Source of the DNA: CAWCUZ01 sp963798795
GTDB taxonomy: Bacteria; Acidobacteriota; Vicinamibacteria; Vicinamibacterales; SCN-69-37
Direction: 5' to 3'
Length of the DNA: 64,000 bases
Assembly: GCA_963798795.1 (NCBI GenBank)
Contig: CAWCUZ010000001.1
Span: forward strand, 1,550,001-1,614,000
Numbering within the stretch: position 1 is the stretch's first letter; the number at the start of each line of letters is the position of its first letter. Positions 18,710 to 26,580 of this stretch are shown one piece after another. The notes under the pieces were generated by a model. That model was not told the DNA's origin. It saw only the letters and a list, made by a program, of their open reading frames with translations, and did not search any database. The translations under genes and the position numbers were made by a program.

Positions 18710-20365
18710 TCAGTTCGGCTGCCTGACAATCACAACCTGTCGCCGGTGCTCGCCTGCGTCCAGAGTGATCCGGGCGCTGGCGGCGGCAGCGACCTTCGTC
18801 AGAAAGTCGGGATTGCTGAGATCGGCCGTGCGGATATCGTTCAGTACTGCCACGCGATACTCGCCAGGCACCAGTCTGCCGATCTCAAAACTGCCGTCCG
18901 CGGCGGGCCGGACGGCGCGAGCCGCGGGCATCCATGCCGCCCGCCGCGAGCGCTCGCCCGCGACGACCACGAGCACTCGGCTCGATACCGTATCTCCGGC
19001 CGCGCTCCGAAGGGTTCCTGCAAGCTCGGCGTCGGCTCGCGCGAAGATCAGAACGACCTCGACCGATGACGCCGCATCGCTGGGAATCTCGATCCCACCA
19101 TCGCCGATCGGCTTCACGCCCTGCCTGATCTGCCGAAGCCCCCAGACTTGCGTCTCGTCGCGAGCGCCCGGACGGACCTGGAAATCGTAACGGCCCGGCG
19201 GTACTCCACGAATGGCAAACCGGCCGTCAGATGCCACTCGCCACGAGGCCGAGCGGCTGCCGCCGGAATCGGTCGATCGGAGCCAGACGCGCAGGTCCAC
19301 TGGCGCGCTGGCGCCCGGTCCCTCGCCGTCGAAGATCACGCGCCCGACGACCGTCGCCTCCTGTCTGAGCGGGAACTCGCCGAGCTCGACGTCCTGACCA
19401 CCTGCGGTGAACTCGATCGTGGACGACCACACGGGCGCCGACGGATCGGCCGGTGACCTGTTGCCCGGAACCGCCCACGCCGTCAACTGGTGTGGACCGG
19501 GCCCGACCATGTCGGAGGCGAATGCTCCGTCCGGCGACGCCCGCACCGACGCGTGCTCGAGAGTGCGTGCGGGTTCCTCGATTGCGCTCACGTCAATGCG
19601 CACCTGAAGCGCCGGCATCGATTGGATCCCGGGGACCAGAATTCGTCCGCGCACGGCGGACGTCGAGTATGAGGGAAGCCGCACGTCGAACCCGGTCCGT
19701 TCCTCGCCGGCCGCGACACTCATGCGGGTCGCCTCCTGGGGAACCGGCGTTCCTGGCGCGAACACCGGAAATCCAATTCCGGCGGCACCGGGTCCACCTC
19801 CGGAGCCGGCAATCGCCGCGACGCCGTACTCGCCCGCCGCAAGGCCAAAGAGCCGGTAGCGCCCCTGATCGTCGGTCGTGGCTCGCTGTGCGATGAGAGG
19901 CTCGAGTTGAGCTGTCGCCGTGCTCGCGAGGCGCAACGGCACGACAACAGCCCCGCCTGCTGCCTCACCGTTCGATCGCCGAACGGTACCCTCGATGACG
20001 GCGCCGCGGACCATCGCCAGCACGAGTCCTGTCACTCCAACGCCTGACCGAATGACCAGCGGCGTGCCCACACCGTCCGGATGACCCGAGCCGAACAGGG
20101 CGTCAACGTAGGCCGGCCGGGCGCCCTTCAACAGATACCGTCCCGGCCAGACGTTCGAATGAAGAAACGCTCCGTTCGACTCCGTCTTCACCGAAGACAC
20201 AACCGAACCGCTGAGGGCGTCCTCGAGCGTCACGGTCACCTGGCCCAACGGGCGCCCGCTGCTCAGCGCCGTGCCCGCGATGGTGGCGAACGGAGGCGGC
20301 GGCTGGGTCCACGCCAGCGCGAACATCAGTCCGATGCCGGCCGCCGCAGGGCGTTTCCACCTCAT
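18710..20365 (-). CDS. Secreted carboxypeptidase-regulatory-like (Cna-B/SdrD-type) repeat protein
   Basis: 551 residues with a signal peptide (AAAGIGLMFALAWTQPPPP). The mature protein is a chain of beta-sandwich modules, each with a G-x-V/A start (IAGTALSSGRPLGQVTVTLE) and a turn of the type DDQGRYRLFGLAAGEYGVAA. Comparable turns lie near residues 40-90, 130-190, 330-390 and 470-530. Such modules are surface or TonB-receptor-associated scaffolds in Acidobacteriota. No catalytic domain, LPXTG motif or membrane anchor is visible. The start lies 15 bases after the stop of a longer paralogue, so the two are one operon. Confidence 0.8.
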   Translation of the reverse strand: MRWKRPAAAGIGLMFALAWTQPPPPFATIAGTALSSGRPLGQVTVTLEDALSGSVVSSVKTESNGAFLHSNVWPGRYLLKGARPAYVDALFGSGHPDGVGTPLVIRSGVGVTGLVLAMVRGAVIEGTVRRSNGEAAGGAVVVPLRLASTATAQLEPLIAQRATTDDQGRYRLFGLAAGEYGVAAIAGSGGGPGAAGIGFPVFAPGTPVPQEATRMSVAAGEERTGFDVRLPSYSTSAVRGRILVPGIQSMPALQVRIDVSAIEEPARTLEHASVRASPDGAFASDMVGPGPHQLTAWAVPGNRSPADPSAPVWSSTIEFTAGGQDVELGEFPLRQEATVVGRVIFDGEGPGASAPVDLRVWLRSTDSGGSRSASWRVASDGRFAIRGVPPGRYDFQVRPGARDETQVWGLRQIRQGVKPIGDGGIEIPSDAASSVEVVLIFARADAELAGTLRSAAGDTVSSRVLVVVAGERSRRAAWMPAARAVRPAADGSFEIGRLVPGEYRVAVLNDIRTADLSNPDFLTKVAAAASARITLDAGEHRRQVVIVRQPN

Positions 20366-20380
20366 CAGTTCGCGCCGCCT

Positions 20381-22114
20381 TCAATTCCTGCCGGAACCCT
20401 TCAGAGTCAGCGGCTGCACCACTGAAGCACCAGGTTCCACCCGTATCTTCACCGCGCCGGACGCGAGCGTCGTCAGAAAACTGCGCGAAGCGGGGCCTTC
20501 AATTGGATTCAGCGTCACCGCAAGACAGTATTCGCCCGGGGGCACGTCGCTGATCTGATAGCTACCGTCCTCGCCGGTGGGTCGGCCGCCGACACCGTTC
20601 AGCATTCTGCCATCCTCATCCCAGCGCCGCGCGTCGACGGGAAAGATGTACACGAAAGCGAACGGGACCGTGTGGCCCGCTTCGTCGTAGACGGTCCCGG
20701 ATACGGCCGTCTGCTTGTCGCTGAGTGTGAGGACGACGTCCCTCACGTCCGTCGCACCCAACTCAAGGCCGGCATCACGCACGTCACGGCCGGCAGCCGA
20801 GATCGCATCGAGCCGCCATTCCGGCAATGCGAGGAACGTCGGCAGCTCCAGCGCGTATCGGCCGGGAGGCAAACCGACGGTCGTGAACGACCCGTCCGGT
20901 TCGATACGGGCCGCCGCGTAACGACCGATGTTCCGACCATCGTACGGCGACGCGAGCACCGGAACGGATGCAATACCAGCCACCGGGTGAGCTGCCGTGT
21001 CGCCATCGTAACGCACCTGCCCGCGAATCCGCGCGGCAGGTTGGACCTGCACGACAAGGTCCGCCCTGGAGGTCCGGGCGTCCACGTCAAGGGAGCCCCA
21101 CAGCGTCTGAGAGTCTGTCGGCGCAGGCAATACCTGTCCCAATCGCCGGACCGAGAACGTCGCCCCAGCCTGGCTCACAGCTTCCGGCGCCGGCGCTGGA
21201 AAGTCCGCGACCGTAATGCGGTAGATGCCGGCGGGGACCGGTACGAACGTGAACCCGCCGGCTCCTCTCATGACGGCTCGCGCCACCGGCACATCCGGCA
21301 GACCGCCGCTCAGGGTCGGCGTCCACAGATCGACCTGTCGGGGTCGGTCCGGTCCGATCCCACCAACGACTCTCCCGCCCAGTCTGACGAGTCCCTCCGT
21401 CGGGACACTCACGTCCACGGCCGGTGCCTCGTCGCCCGGCCCCAGCGAGGACAGGAACGCCGCGGCCACGTTCACGACACCGGGACTGTAGATCGTCGGC
21501 GATGAACCTGCCTGCACGGCAATCGCGTAGGTCCCCGCAGGCAGATCGCCCAGGCGATACTGTCCTCGATCGTCCGTAGACACGGATTTCCGGTCGTGCA
21601 CGCGAGGGCCGACTCCAGTCTCTCGCGCGGTCATGGCCGTCACCCTGGCGCCGACGACCGGCTCCCCGGCGCGGTGTACCGTGCCGCTGATGGCGGCGCT
21701 GCGCCAGAGGCGCAACACGAGATTCGTCCTGTCCTCACCGAGCGTCAGGCGCAGATGCGACGCCGACATCCAGGCGCTCCATTGCGCATATCCGCCGCCG
21801 ATGTAGCCCTGACGACTGGCGGTCACGGAGTACGTTCCGACCGGGACGTCCGGGTAGTTGAACCGCCCTGCGCCGTCGGTGGCGGAAGCGGCGACGACCG
21901 GCGCCTGACCTCGCCGGGAAGGCAGTGAGAGCACGACATTCACACCGGCAAGCGTCTGCCCGGTGAAGCCGTCAACGACGCGGCCGGCTATGGATGCGGT
22001 CTGGTTCGGCGACGACTGCTGGGCGCGGACGGAGACAGCCCCCGCCAAGACGACCAGCCCACTCGCACCAGCGACAACGAGCGCGCCGGCACGACGCCAC
22101 CTATTCCACTTCAG
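20381..22114 (-). CDS. Secreted carboxypeptidase-regulatory-like repeat protein, longer paralogue
   Basis: About 577 residues. No ATG/GTG fits. The paralogue downstream starts MRWKRPAAAG and the aligned position here is LKWNRWRRAG, so a CTG at 22114, overlapping the stop of the Cys-rich protein, is my best guess. A signal peptide follows (VVAGASGLVVLAGAVSVRAQ). The rest is a series of Cna-B-like modules with GRVVDGFTGQTLAGVNVVLS, DDRGQYRLGDLPAGTYAIAV, PDGSFTTVGLPPGRYALELP and EDGSYQISDVPPGEYCLAVT. It lies between the Cys-rich secreted protein and its own shorter paralogue, so all three are probably co-transcribed and exported. Confidence 0.75.
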   Translation of the reverse strand: MKWNRWRRAGALVVAGASGLVVLAGAVSVRAQQSSPNQTASIAGRVVDGFTGQTLAGVNVVLSLPSRRGQAPVVAASATDGAGRFNYPDVPVGTYSVTASRQGYIGGGYAQWSAWMSASHLRLTLGEDRTNLVLRLWRSAAISGTVHRAGEPVVGARVTAMTARETGVGPRVHDRKSVSTDDRGQYRLGDLPAGTYAIAVQAGSSPTIYSPGVVNVAAAFLSSLGPGDEAPAVDVSVPTEGLVRLGGRVVGGIGPDRPRQVDLWTPTLSGGLPDVPVARAVMRGAGGFTFVPVPAGIYRITVADFPAPAPEAVSQAGATFSVRRLGQVLPAPTDSQTLWGSLDVDARTSRADLVVQVQPAARIRGQVRYDGDTAAHPVAGIASVPVLASPYDGRNIGRYAAARIEPDGSFTTVGLPPGRYALELPTFLALPEWRLDAISAAGRDVRDAGLELGATDVRDVVLTLSDKQTAVSGTVYDEAGHTVPFAFVYIFPVDARRWDEDGRMLNGVGGRPTGEDGSYQISDVPPGEYCLAVTLNPIEGPASRSFLTTLASGAVKIRVEPGASVVQPLTLKGSGRN

Positions 22115-22445
22115 AGCACTGGCACCAGATGTACAGGTCGCTCGCGCAGATCTGTTCCATGCCGCCGTACCAGACCGAACCGGCATCGCAGCTCGAATGG
22201 ATGACATTGTTGTACCCGCAGAACTCATCGCAGGTGTCCTGCTCATACGTGGCGCACCACTCGGCCACCGGGTCATTCCCGAGGTGAACGCAGCTCGGGC
22301 CGTAGGTATCCGTCTCGCACTCCTGGTAGAAGCCTCCGGAGATCTCGTAGCAGGTGAGCGCCTCGGCTCGAAGGGGCATCCTCGCGATACAGAACAACAG
22401 ACCGCACAAAAGAGCCAGCGCGCCGTTTCTAACCTTCCTCATCAT
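22101..22445 (-). CDS. Small secreted cysteine-rich protein (copy B)
   Basis: 114 residues from the ATG at 22445 (GAGGG spaced upstream); two earlier codons could also serve. A signal peptide (RNGALALLCGLLFCIARMPL, then RAEA) is followed by about 85 residues with ten cysteines, ending IWCQCSEVE. Length, Cys density, Trp/Tyr/acidic composition and the terminal aromatic-C-x-C motif resemble copy A at 15459-15752, although overall identity is low. It follows a truncated DsbA-like gene by 37 bases and overlaps the start of a secreted repeat protein. The family is not known to me. Confidence 0.72.
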   Translation of the reverse strand: MMRKVRNGALALLCGLLFCIARMPLRAEALTCYEISGGFYQECETDTYGPSCVHLGNDPVAEWCATYEQDTCDEFCGYNNVIHSSCDAGSVWYGGMEQICASDLYIWCQCSEVE

Positions 22446-22482
22446 ATGTCTACCCTCACGCTTCACCACCCAGTCATTGCGC

Positions 22483-22880
22483 CTATCCGCGCTCGGGCGT
22501 CAGCAGCCTCCGGTTCCACCGGCGCAATCGGGCTACCAGCGTTCCCGCCAGAATCAGTCCTGAAGCGAGCACCACGGCGAGCTCGACGCGCCGCCTTGGA
22601 GTCGCCGCGTTCTCGATCGCGCTCGCGAATTCCGCCACAGGCCGGGCGCCATTGAGACGTGCGCGAGCCTTCATGCGTCCATCCGGCTCGATGGTTCCGA
22701 CGAGGAACGTGGGCGTGCCCGTCAATCGGAGCGACGCCGCACGCGCGGCGTCCTGCCTGACCGGGTCGTCAGATCCGGCCAGGCAAGCCGCAAAACGCTC
22801 CTGGTCGAGACCGATCGTCTGCGCGCGCAGCCTCACGCTCTGGTCATCCAGATGCGCCTGGTCTTGGAACAGCGCGCACG
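22483..22880 (-). pseudogene. DsbA-family oxidoreductase, 5'-truncated copy
   Basis: The frame encodes ALFQDQAHLDDQSVRLRAQT, then IGLDQERFAACLAGSD, STPTFLVG-like GTPTFLVG, and the C-terminal TM segment. It matches the second half of the intact protein at 15871-16680 closely. The membrane anchor and the CPFC active site are missing because similarity ends abruptly near 22880. What remains cannot be a functional oxidoreductase, so copy B of the Cys-rich protein has lost its local partner. The 160 bases beyond (to 23040) hold no gene that I can support. Confidence 0.82.
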
Positions 22881-23040
22881 CCAGCGATCCGGAGGTGCTG
22901 TCCTGTACGCGTGATGAGCGACGCCCCGGGCGTGCGGACGTTCTCGGGCAAGAGCGCGCTTCGGTCGTCGCGCCTGGCGAGCCGGGCGCCGCACTCCGGA
23001 TCCTATTGCGCGAAGTTCACGGTTCCAGGACACCAGGCGC

Positions 23041-23460
23041 TCAACGCGTCGCCGGCTCCTCGATGACGCGGGCCGCCCGCGACACCACGAACACCGCGTC
23101 GTCGGTAGCGCGCTGCGCGTCGGCCTGGCGGTAGCGGTCGGTCGGAATCAGATCGATCTCGCCGTAGAAGGCGAACTCGCGCTCCTTGCGGAGCCAGGCG
23201 GAAATACCCGCCAGGCGCTCGAGGTCTTCCGCGACGCTACCCAACCGCGCGCGGTGCTCGAGCAGATAGCCGCCGACGTCGTGCCAGTGCGGCGGCTCGA
23301 CCCCGACGTGCCGCAGCACGCCCTTGAGCGCCAGTTCCACGATTTCCTGCGCCTCCCGAATCACGTCCGACCACGCCTGCTCCTGGCTCAGCACCGGCAG
23401 GATCTTCAGCCGTGCGCGGGCCTTGATCAGGTAGGCCTGCGCGAGCGACGTGTTCGTCAC
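23041..23460 (-). CDS. HEPN-domain protein of an MNT/HEPN toxin-antitoxin pair
   Basis: 139 residues from the GTG at 23460, whose GTGA overlaps the stop of the nucleotidyltransferase gene. The helical HEPN pattern is clear: AQAYLIKARARLKILPVL, then SDVIREAQEIVELALKGVLR and HVGVEPPHWHDVGGYLLEHR. HEPN proteins of such pairs are RNases or accessory helical toxins controlled by the partner MNT protein, which can modify them. The ORF can be read further upstream, but the coupled GTG start is the natural one. Confidence 0.86.
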   Translation of the reverse strand: MTNTSLAQAYLIKARARLKILPVLSQEQAWSDVIREAQEIVELALKGVLRHVGVEPPHWHDVGGYLLEHRARLGSVAEDLERLAGISAWLRKEREFAFYGEIDLIPTDRYRQADAQRATDDAVFVVSRAARVIEEPATR

Positions 23461-23981
23461 AGCTCGAACACCTCGCCCGGCCGGTAGTCGGGTTTCAGGT
23501 CCCAGTACCACGCATTGGCGCGCCAGATCCGCTTCGCCCCCAGAACGGCCAGCCGCGCTCGGAGCGCCTCGAGCCGGCGCGCGAGCGCGCCGCCCTCATC
23601 GACGAGGAGCCGCGCGTCCTCGGTCAGGTCGAGCAGCAGCGGACTGCCCAGCTGCAACTCGGACGGGGTCCGGAACACCGGCGACAGGCGCGTCGTCACA
23701 TCGCGCCCGCGCGCCGCGTCCAGCGCGGGCACGACCGCGCGCTCGATCGCGTCGAATTCAGCGACGCGCGGCATGCGGCCGTCCGGGAGCGGATCGATGA
23801 TCAGCAGCAGATCGAGGTCGGAATCGGGCCGCGGCGTGCCGCGCCCGACCGAGCCGAAGACGGCCAGGCTGACGAGCCGCGTGCCGTAGTGCGCGCGGCA
23901 GGCCCCGGCGACAGCCGTCAGCAGCTCGTCGAACACACTCGACGTCGGCGGCACGTGGGTACCCGCGGCATTCGGCGTCAT
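23457..23981 (-). CDS. MNT-type minimal nucleotidyltransferase antitoxin
   Basis: 174 residues. The signature GSVGRGTPRPDSDLDLLLII is the canonical pol-beta nucleotidyltransferase motif with both metal-binding Asp residues. In characterised MNT/HEPN pairs this protein AMPylates the HEPN toxin and so silences it. The gene is immediately followed, with a GTGA overlap, by the HEPN gene. The C-terminal part (RIWRANAWYWDLKPDYRPGE) is a helical extension of the kind found in GrpB/MNT homologues. The 398 bases to the next gene (23982-24379) show no gene; a weak PIN-like residue pattern near 24144-24270 is too degraded to call. Confidence 0.9.
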   Translation of the reverse strand: MTPNAAGTHVPPTSSVFDELLTAVAGACRAHYGTRLVSLAVFGSVGRGTPRPDSDLDLLLIIDPLPDGRMPRVAEFDAIERAVVPALDAARGRDVTTRLSPVFRTPSELQLGSPLLLDLTEDARLLVDEGGALARRLEALRARLAVLGAKRIWRANAWYWDLKPDYRPGEVFEL

Positions 23982-24379
23982 TGGCAGTCAGGAGCAGGAT
24001 AGCACTGGCGCGAGACGCCTCGGCGCGCCAGGCGATCCCCGGCTCCCCGCGTTCGACGCTCGGCGTTCGGGGCGCTTGCTCTCGCGGCTCGGCCGGATGA
24101 CGACCGAGCTCGGCGACCGGCTCCCGGGGTCCGCGTCGAGGCGATGGACCTGTTCACGCGGTGGGCCGCCGTAACGCACGTCGAGGGCGTCCGCCGCCGC
24201 GCCGAACGGCTCGTCAGCGTCCACCCGGTCACAGCGCCGGTGCGTTTGCAGACAGCCGCCTTGGCGGCATAAAGTATAAGGACACACGTTCGCTGCTTGC
24301 TGAGGCACCTGGCCCGTCCTGCGCGATTCCGGCGGCCCCGCACTCACCGAAGCGTCGACATTTGCGAGAGGACGATTCC

Positions 24380-24592
24380 ATGCGAGGCCACGCCGCCGGC
24401 GACCGGGTCACCCAGAGCGACTACGGAGACGGCACCATCCAGAGCGTCAGCGACACCTACACCCGGATCCTCTTCGACGCGCACGGTCTGCGGACGTTCG
24501 TGACGTCGCGCGTTGTCCTCACGCGCGCCACGACCGAGGCGCCGCCCAAGGCGGCAGCCCGTCGCAAGCGCGCGCCGAAGAAGACCGCCTAG
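24380..24592 (+). CDS. Small protein with a UvrD/PcrA C-terminal Tudor-like domain
   Basis: 70 residues with GAGAGG before the ATG at 24380. The core GDRVTQSDYGDGTIQSVSD, followed by ILFDAHGLRTFV, resembles the C-terminal Tudor/KOW-like domain of PcrA/UvrD helicases (GDRVxHxxFGxGxV), which contacts RNA polymerase. A Lys/Arg/Ala-rich tail (ARRKRAPKKTA) follows. Here it is a free-standing protein with no helicase nearby. It may act as a transcription- or nucleic-acid-associated accessory factor, which is inference. Confidence 0.7.
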   Translation: MRGHAAGDRVTQSDYGDGTIQSVSDTYTRILFDAHGLRTFVTSRVVLTRATTEAPPKAAARRKRAPKKTA

Positions 24593-24702
24593 GTCGATCC
24601 TACGCGCGGCCATTTCGGGCGACCCGACCGGCGACGAGCCGATCGGCCGATCGCGCGATTGCCAATCTCGATCGTCAGATCGCCCGATTGCCGATCCCGA
24701 TT

Positions 24703-24881
24703 GCCGATTGCCCGATCTCCCGATCCGATTGACGATTGCCCGATCTCCCGATCCGATTGACGATTGCCCGATCTCCCGATCCGATTGACGATTGCCCGAT
24801 CTCCCGATCCGATCTGACGATTGCCCGATCTCCCGATCCGATTGACGATTGCCCGATCTCCCGATCCGATTGACGATTGCC
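24703..24881. repeat. 28-bp tandem repeat, about six copies
   Basis: Units at 24703, 24731, 24759, 24787 (29 bases), 24816 and 24844 share GACGATTGCCCGATCTCC followed by CGATCCGATT; a partial unit ends near 24881. Copies are almost identical and touch each other without spacers, so this is not a CRISPR array. GATC and CGAT steps recur within each unit. The array lies 130 bases upstream of pntA; the rest of the gap from 24593 to 25012 has no gene. Confidence 0.92.
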
Positions 24882-25012
24882 GACGAGCGATGGCCGATGT
24901 GGTCTATAATCTGACCGCCGCTTCCGGCCTGTCGTCCCACCTGGCCTGAACCGGCACGGCGTCGCGCCACCAAGGCCGCGGCGTCGGGTTTCCATTATCT
25001 GGAGCATGAACG

Positions 25013-26572
25013 ATGAGGATCGGTATCCCCAGGGAGATCCACGAGGGAGAGATGCGTGTGGCGACCACCCCCGAGGTCGTCGCCGACCTGCTCAAACTCG
25101 GATTCACGGTCGCCGTCGAGCACGACGCAGGGGCCGGCGGCAGCTTCGACGATGACGCGTACCGGAAGGCGGGCGCCGAGGTGGTGGACGACACCCGGCA
25201 GCTCTGGTCGTCGAGCGACATCGTCATGAAGGTCCGGGCGCCCGAGCCGCACCCGGCGCTCGGCGTCCACGAGGTCGACCTGCTGCACGAGGGCCAGACG
25301 CTCATCGCGTTCCTCTGGCCCGCGCAGAACCCCGACCTCGTCAAGCGGCTGGCCGAGAAGGGCGTGACGTCGCTGTCGATGGACAGCGTGCCGCGCATCT
25401 CGCGCGCGCAGAAGATGGACGCCCTCAGCTCGATGGCCAACGTCGCGGGCTACCGCGCCGTCATCGAAGCCGCCGAGCACTTCGGCCGCTTCTTCACCGG
25501 CCAGATCACCGCGGCCGGCCGCATCCCGCCCGCCAAGGTGCTCGTCATCGGCGCCGGCGTCGCCGGGCTCGCGGCCATCGGCGCGGCGCGCAGCCTGGGC
25601 GCCATCGTCCGCGCTTTCGACACGCGGCCTGAGGTGAAGGAGCAGGTCGAGAGCATGGGCGGCGAGTTCCTCGAGCTCGACTTCAAGGAGGAAGGCGCCG
25701 GCGTCGGCGGCTACGCCAAGGTGATGAGCCCCGAGTTCATCAAGGCCGAGATGGCGCTCTTCGCTGCGCAGGCGAAGGACGTGGACATCATCATCACGAC
25801 CGCGCTCATTCCGGGCAAGCCCGCGCCCAAGCTCATCACGGCCGACATGGTCGCGTCGATGAAACCGGGCAGCGTCGTCGTGGACCTGGCCGCCGAGCAG
25901 GGCGGCAACTGCGAGCTGACCGAGCCGGGCCAGCGTGGCGCGCAAGCACGGCGTCACGCTCGTCGGCTACACGGACCTGCCGAGCCGGCTGGCCGCGCAG
26001 TCGAGCCAGCTCTACGCCACCAACCTTCGCCATCTGCTGTCGGACATGTGTTCCAAGAAGGATGGCGTGCTCGTCGTCGACATGACCGACGAGGTCGTGC
26101 GCGGCGCCACCGTGGTCAACGTTCACGAGGTCACGTGGCCGCCGCCTCCGCCGAAGCTCTCGGCGGCGCCGGCGAAGAAGGCACGCCGAGCCGGCCAAAC
26201 CGAAGGCCCCCGCTCCGCCCGCCGAAACGGAGCGCCGCGGGGCCGATCGTGATGGCGCTCGTGGCCGCGCTGGCGCTCGCGGGGATCGGCATGTCGGCGC
26301 CGCCCGAGTTCCTGGCGCACTTCACGGTGTTCGTGCTGGCCGTGTTCGTCGGCTACATGGTGGTCTGGAACGTGACGCCGGCGCTGCACACGCCGCTGAT
26401 GAGCGTCACCAACGCCATCAGCAGCATCATCATCATCGGCGCGCTGGTGCAGATCAGCTCGCCGGTGCCGCTCGTCATGTGGATGGCCGGCATCACGGTG
26501 GCCATCACGAGCGTCAACATCGCCGGCGGATTCGCCGTCACGCAGCGCATGCTGCAGATGTTCCGGAAGTAG
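25013..26572 (+). CDS. pntA: NAD(P) transhydrogenase alpha subunit, frameshifted
   Basis: Residues from the ATG at 25013 cover domain I (RIGIPREIHEGEMRVATTPE, then VLVIGAGVAGLAAIGAARSL). Near 25932 an extra C shifts the frame, after which ARKHGVTLVGYTDLPSRLAA continues the same protein. Two more shifts near 26182 and 26229 restore the original frame for the membrane part (FTVFVLAVFVGYMVVWNVTP, ALHTPLMSVTNAISS). The order equals the fused E. coli-type PntA, which uses the proton motive force to reduce NADP+ with NADH. Three small indels close together suggest sequencing error or a very recent lesion. The last third alone could still be made as a PntAB-like peptide from 26251. Confidence 0.9.
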   Translation: MRIGIPREIHEGEMRVATTPEVVADLLKLGFTVAVEHDAGAGGSFDDDAYRKAGAEVVDDTRQLWSSSDIVMKVRAPEPHPALGVHEVDLLHEGQTLIAFLWPAQNPDLVKRLAEKGVTSLSMDSVPRISRAQKMDALSSMANVAGYRAVIEAAEHFGRFFTGQITAAGRIPPAKVLVIGAGVAGLAAIGAARSLGAIVRAFDTRPEVKEQVESMGGEFLELDFKEEGAGVGGYAKVMSPEFIKAEMALFAAQAKDVDIIITTALIPGKPAPKLITADMVASMKPGSVVVDLAAEQGGNCELTEPGQRGAQARRHARRLHGPAEPAGRAVEPALRHQPSPSAVGHVFQEGWRARRRHDRRGRARRHRGQRSRGHVAAASAEALGGAGEEGTPSRPNRRPPLRPPKRSAAGPIVMALVAALALAGIGMSAPPEFLAHFTVFVLAVFVGYMVVWNVTPALHTPLMSVTNAISSIIIIGALVQISSPVPLVMWMAGITVAITSVNIAGGFAVTQRMLQMFRK

Positions 26573-26580
26573 GGGCGGCC

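Noticed and set aside
24144..24270. Remnant of another PIN-type toxin on the plus strand
   Set aside because: Only a vague residue pattern is seen, without the acidic motifs.
24703..24881. Possible CRISPR array
   Set aside because: The 28-base units touch each other without unique spacers, and no cas gene is present.
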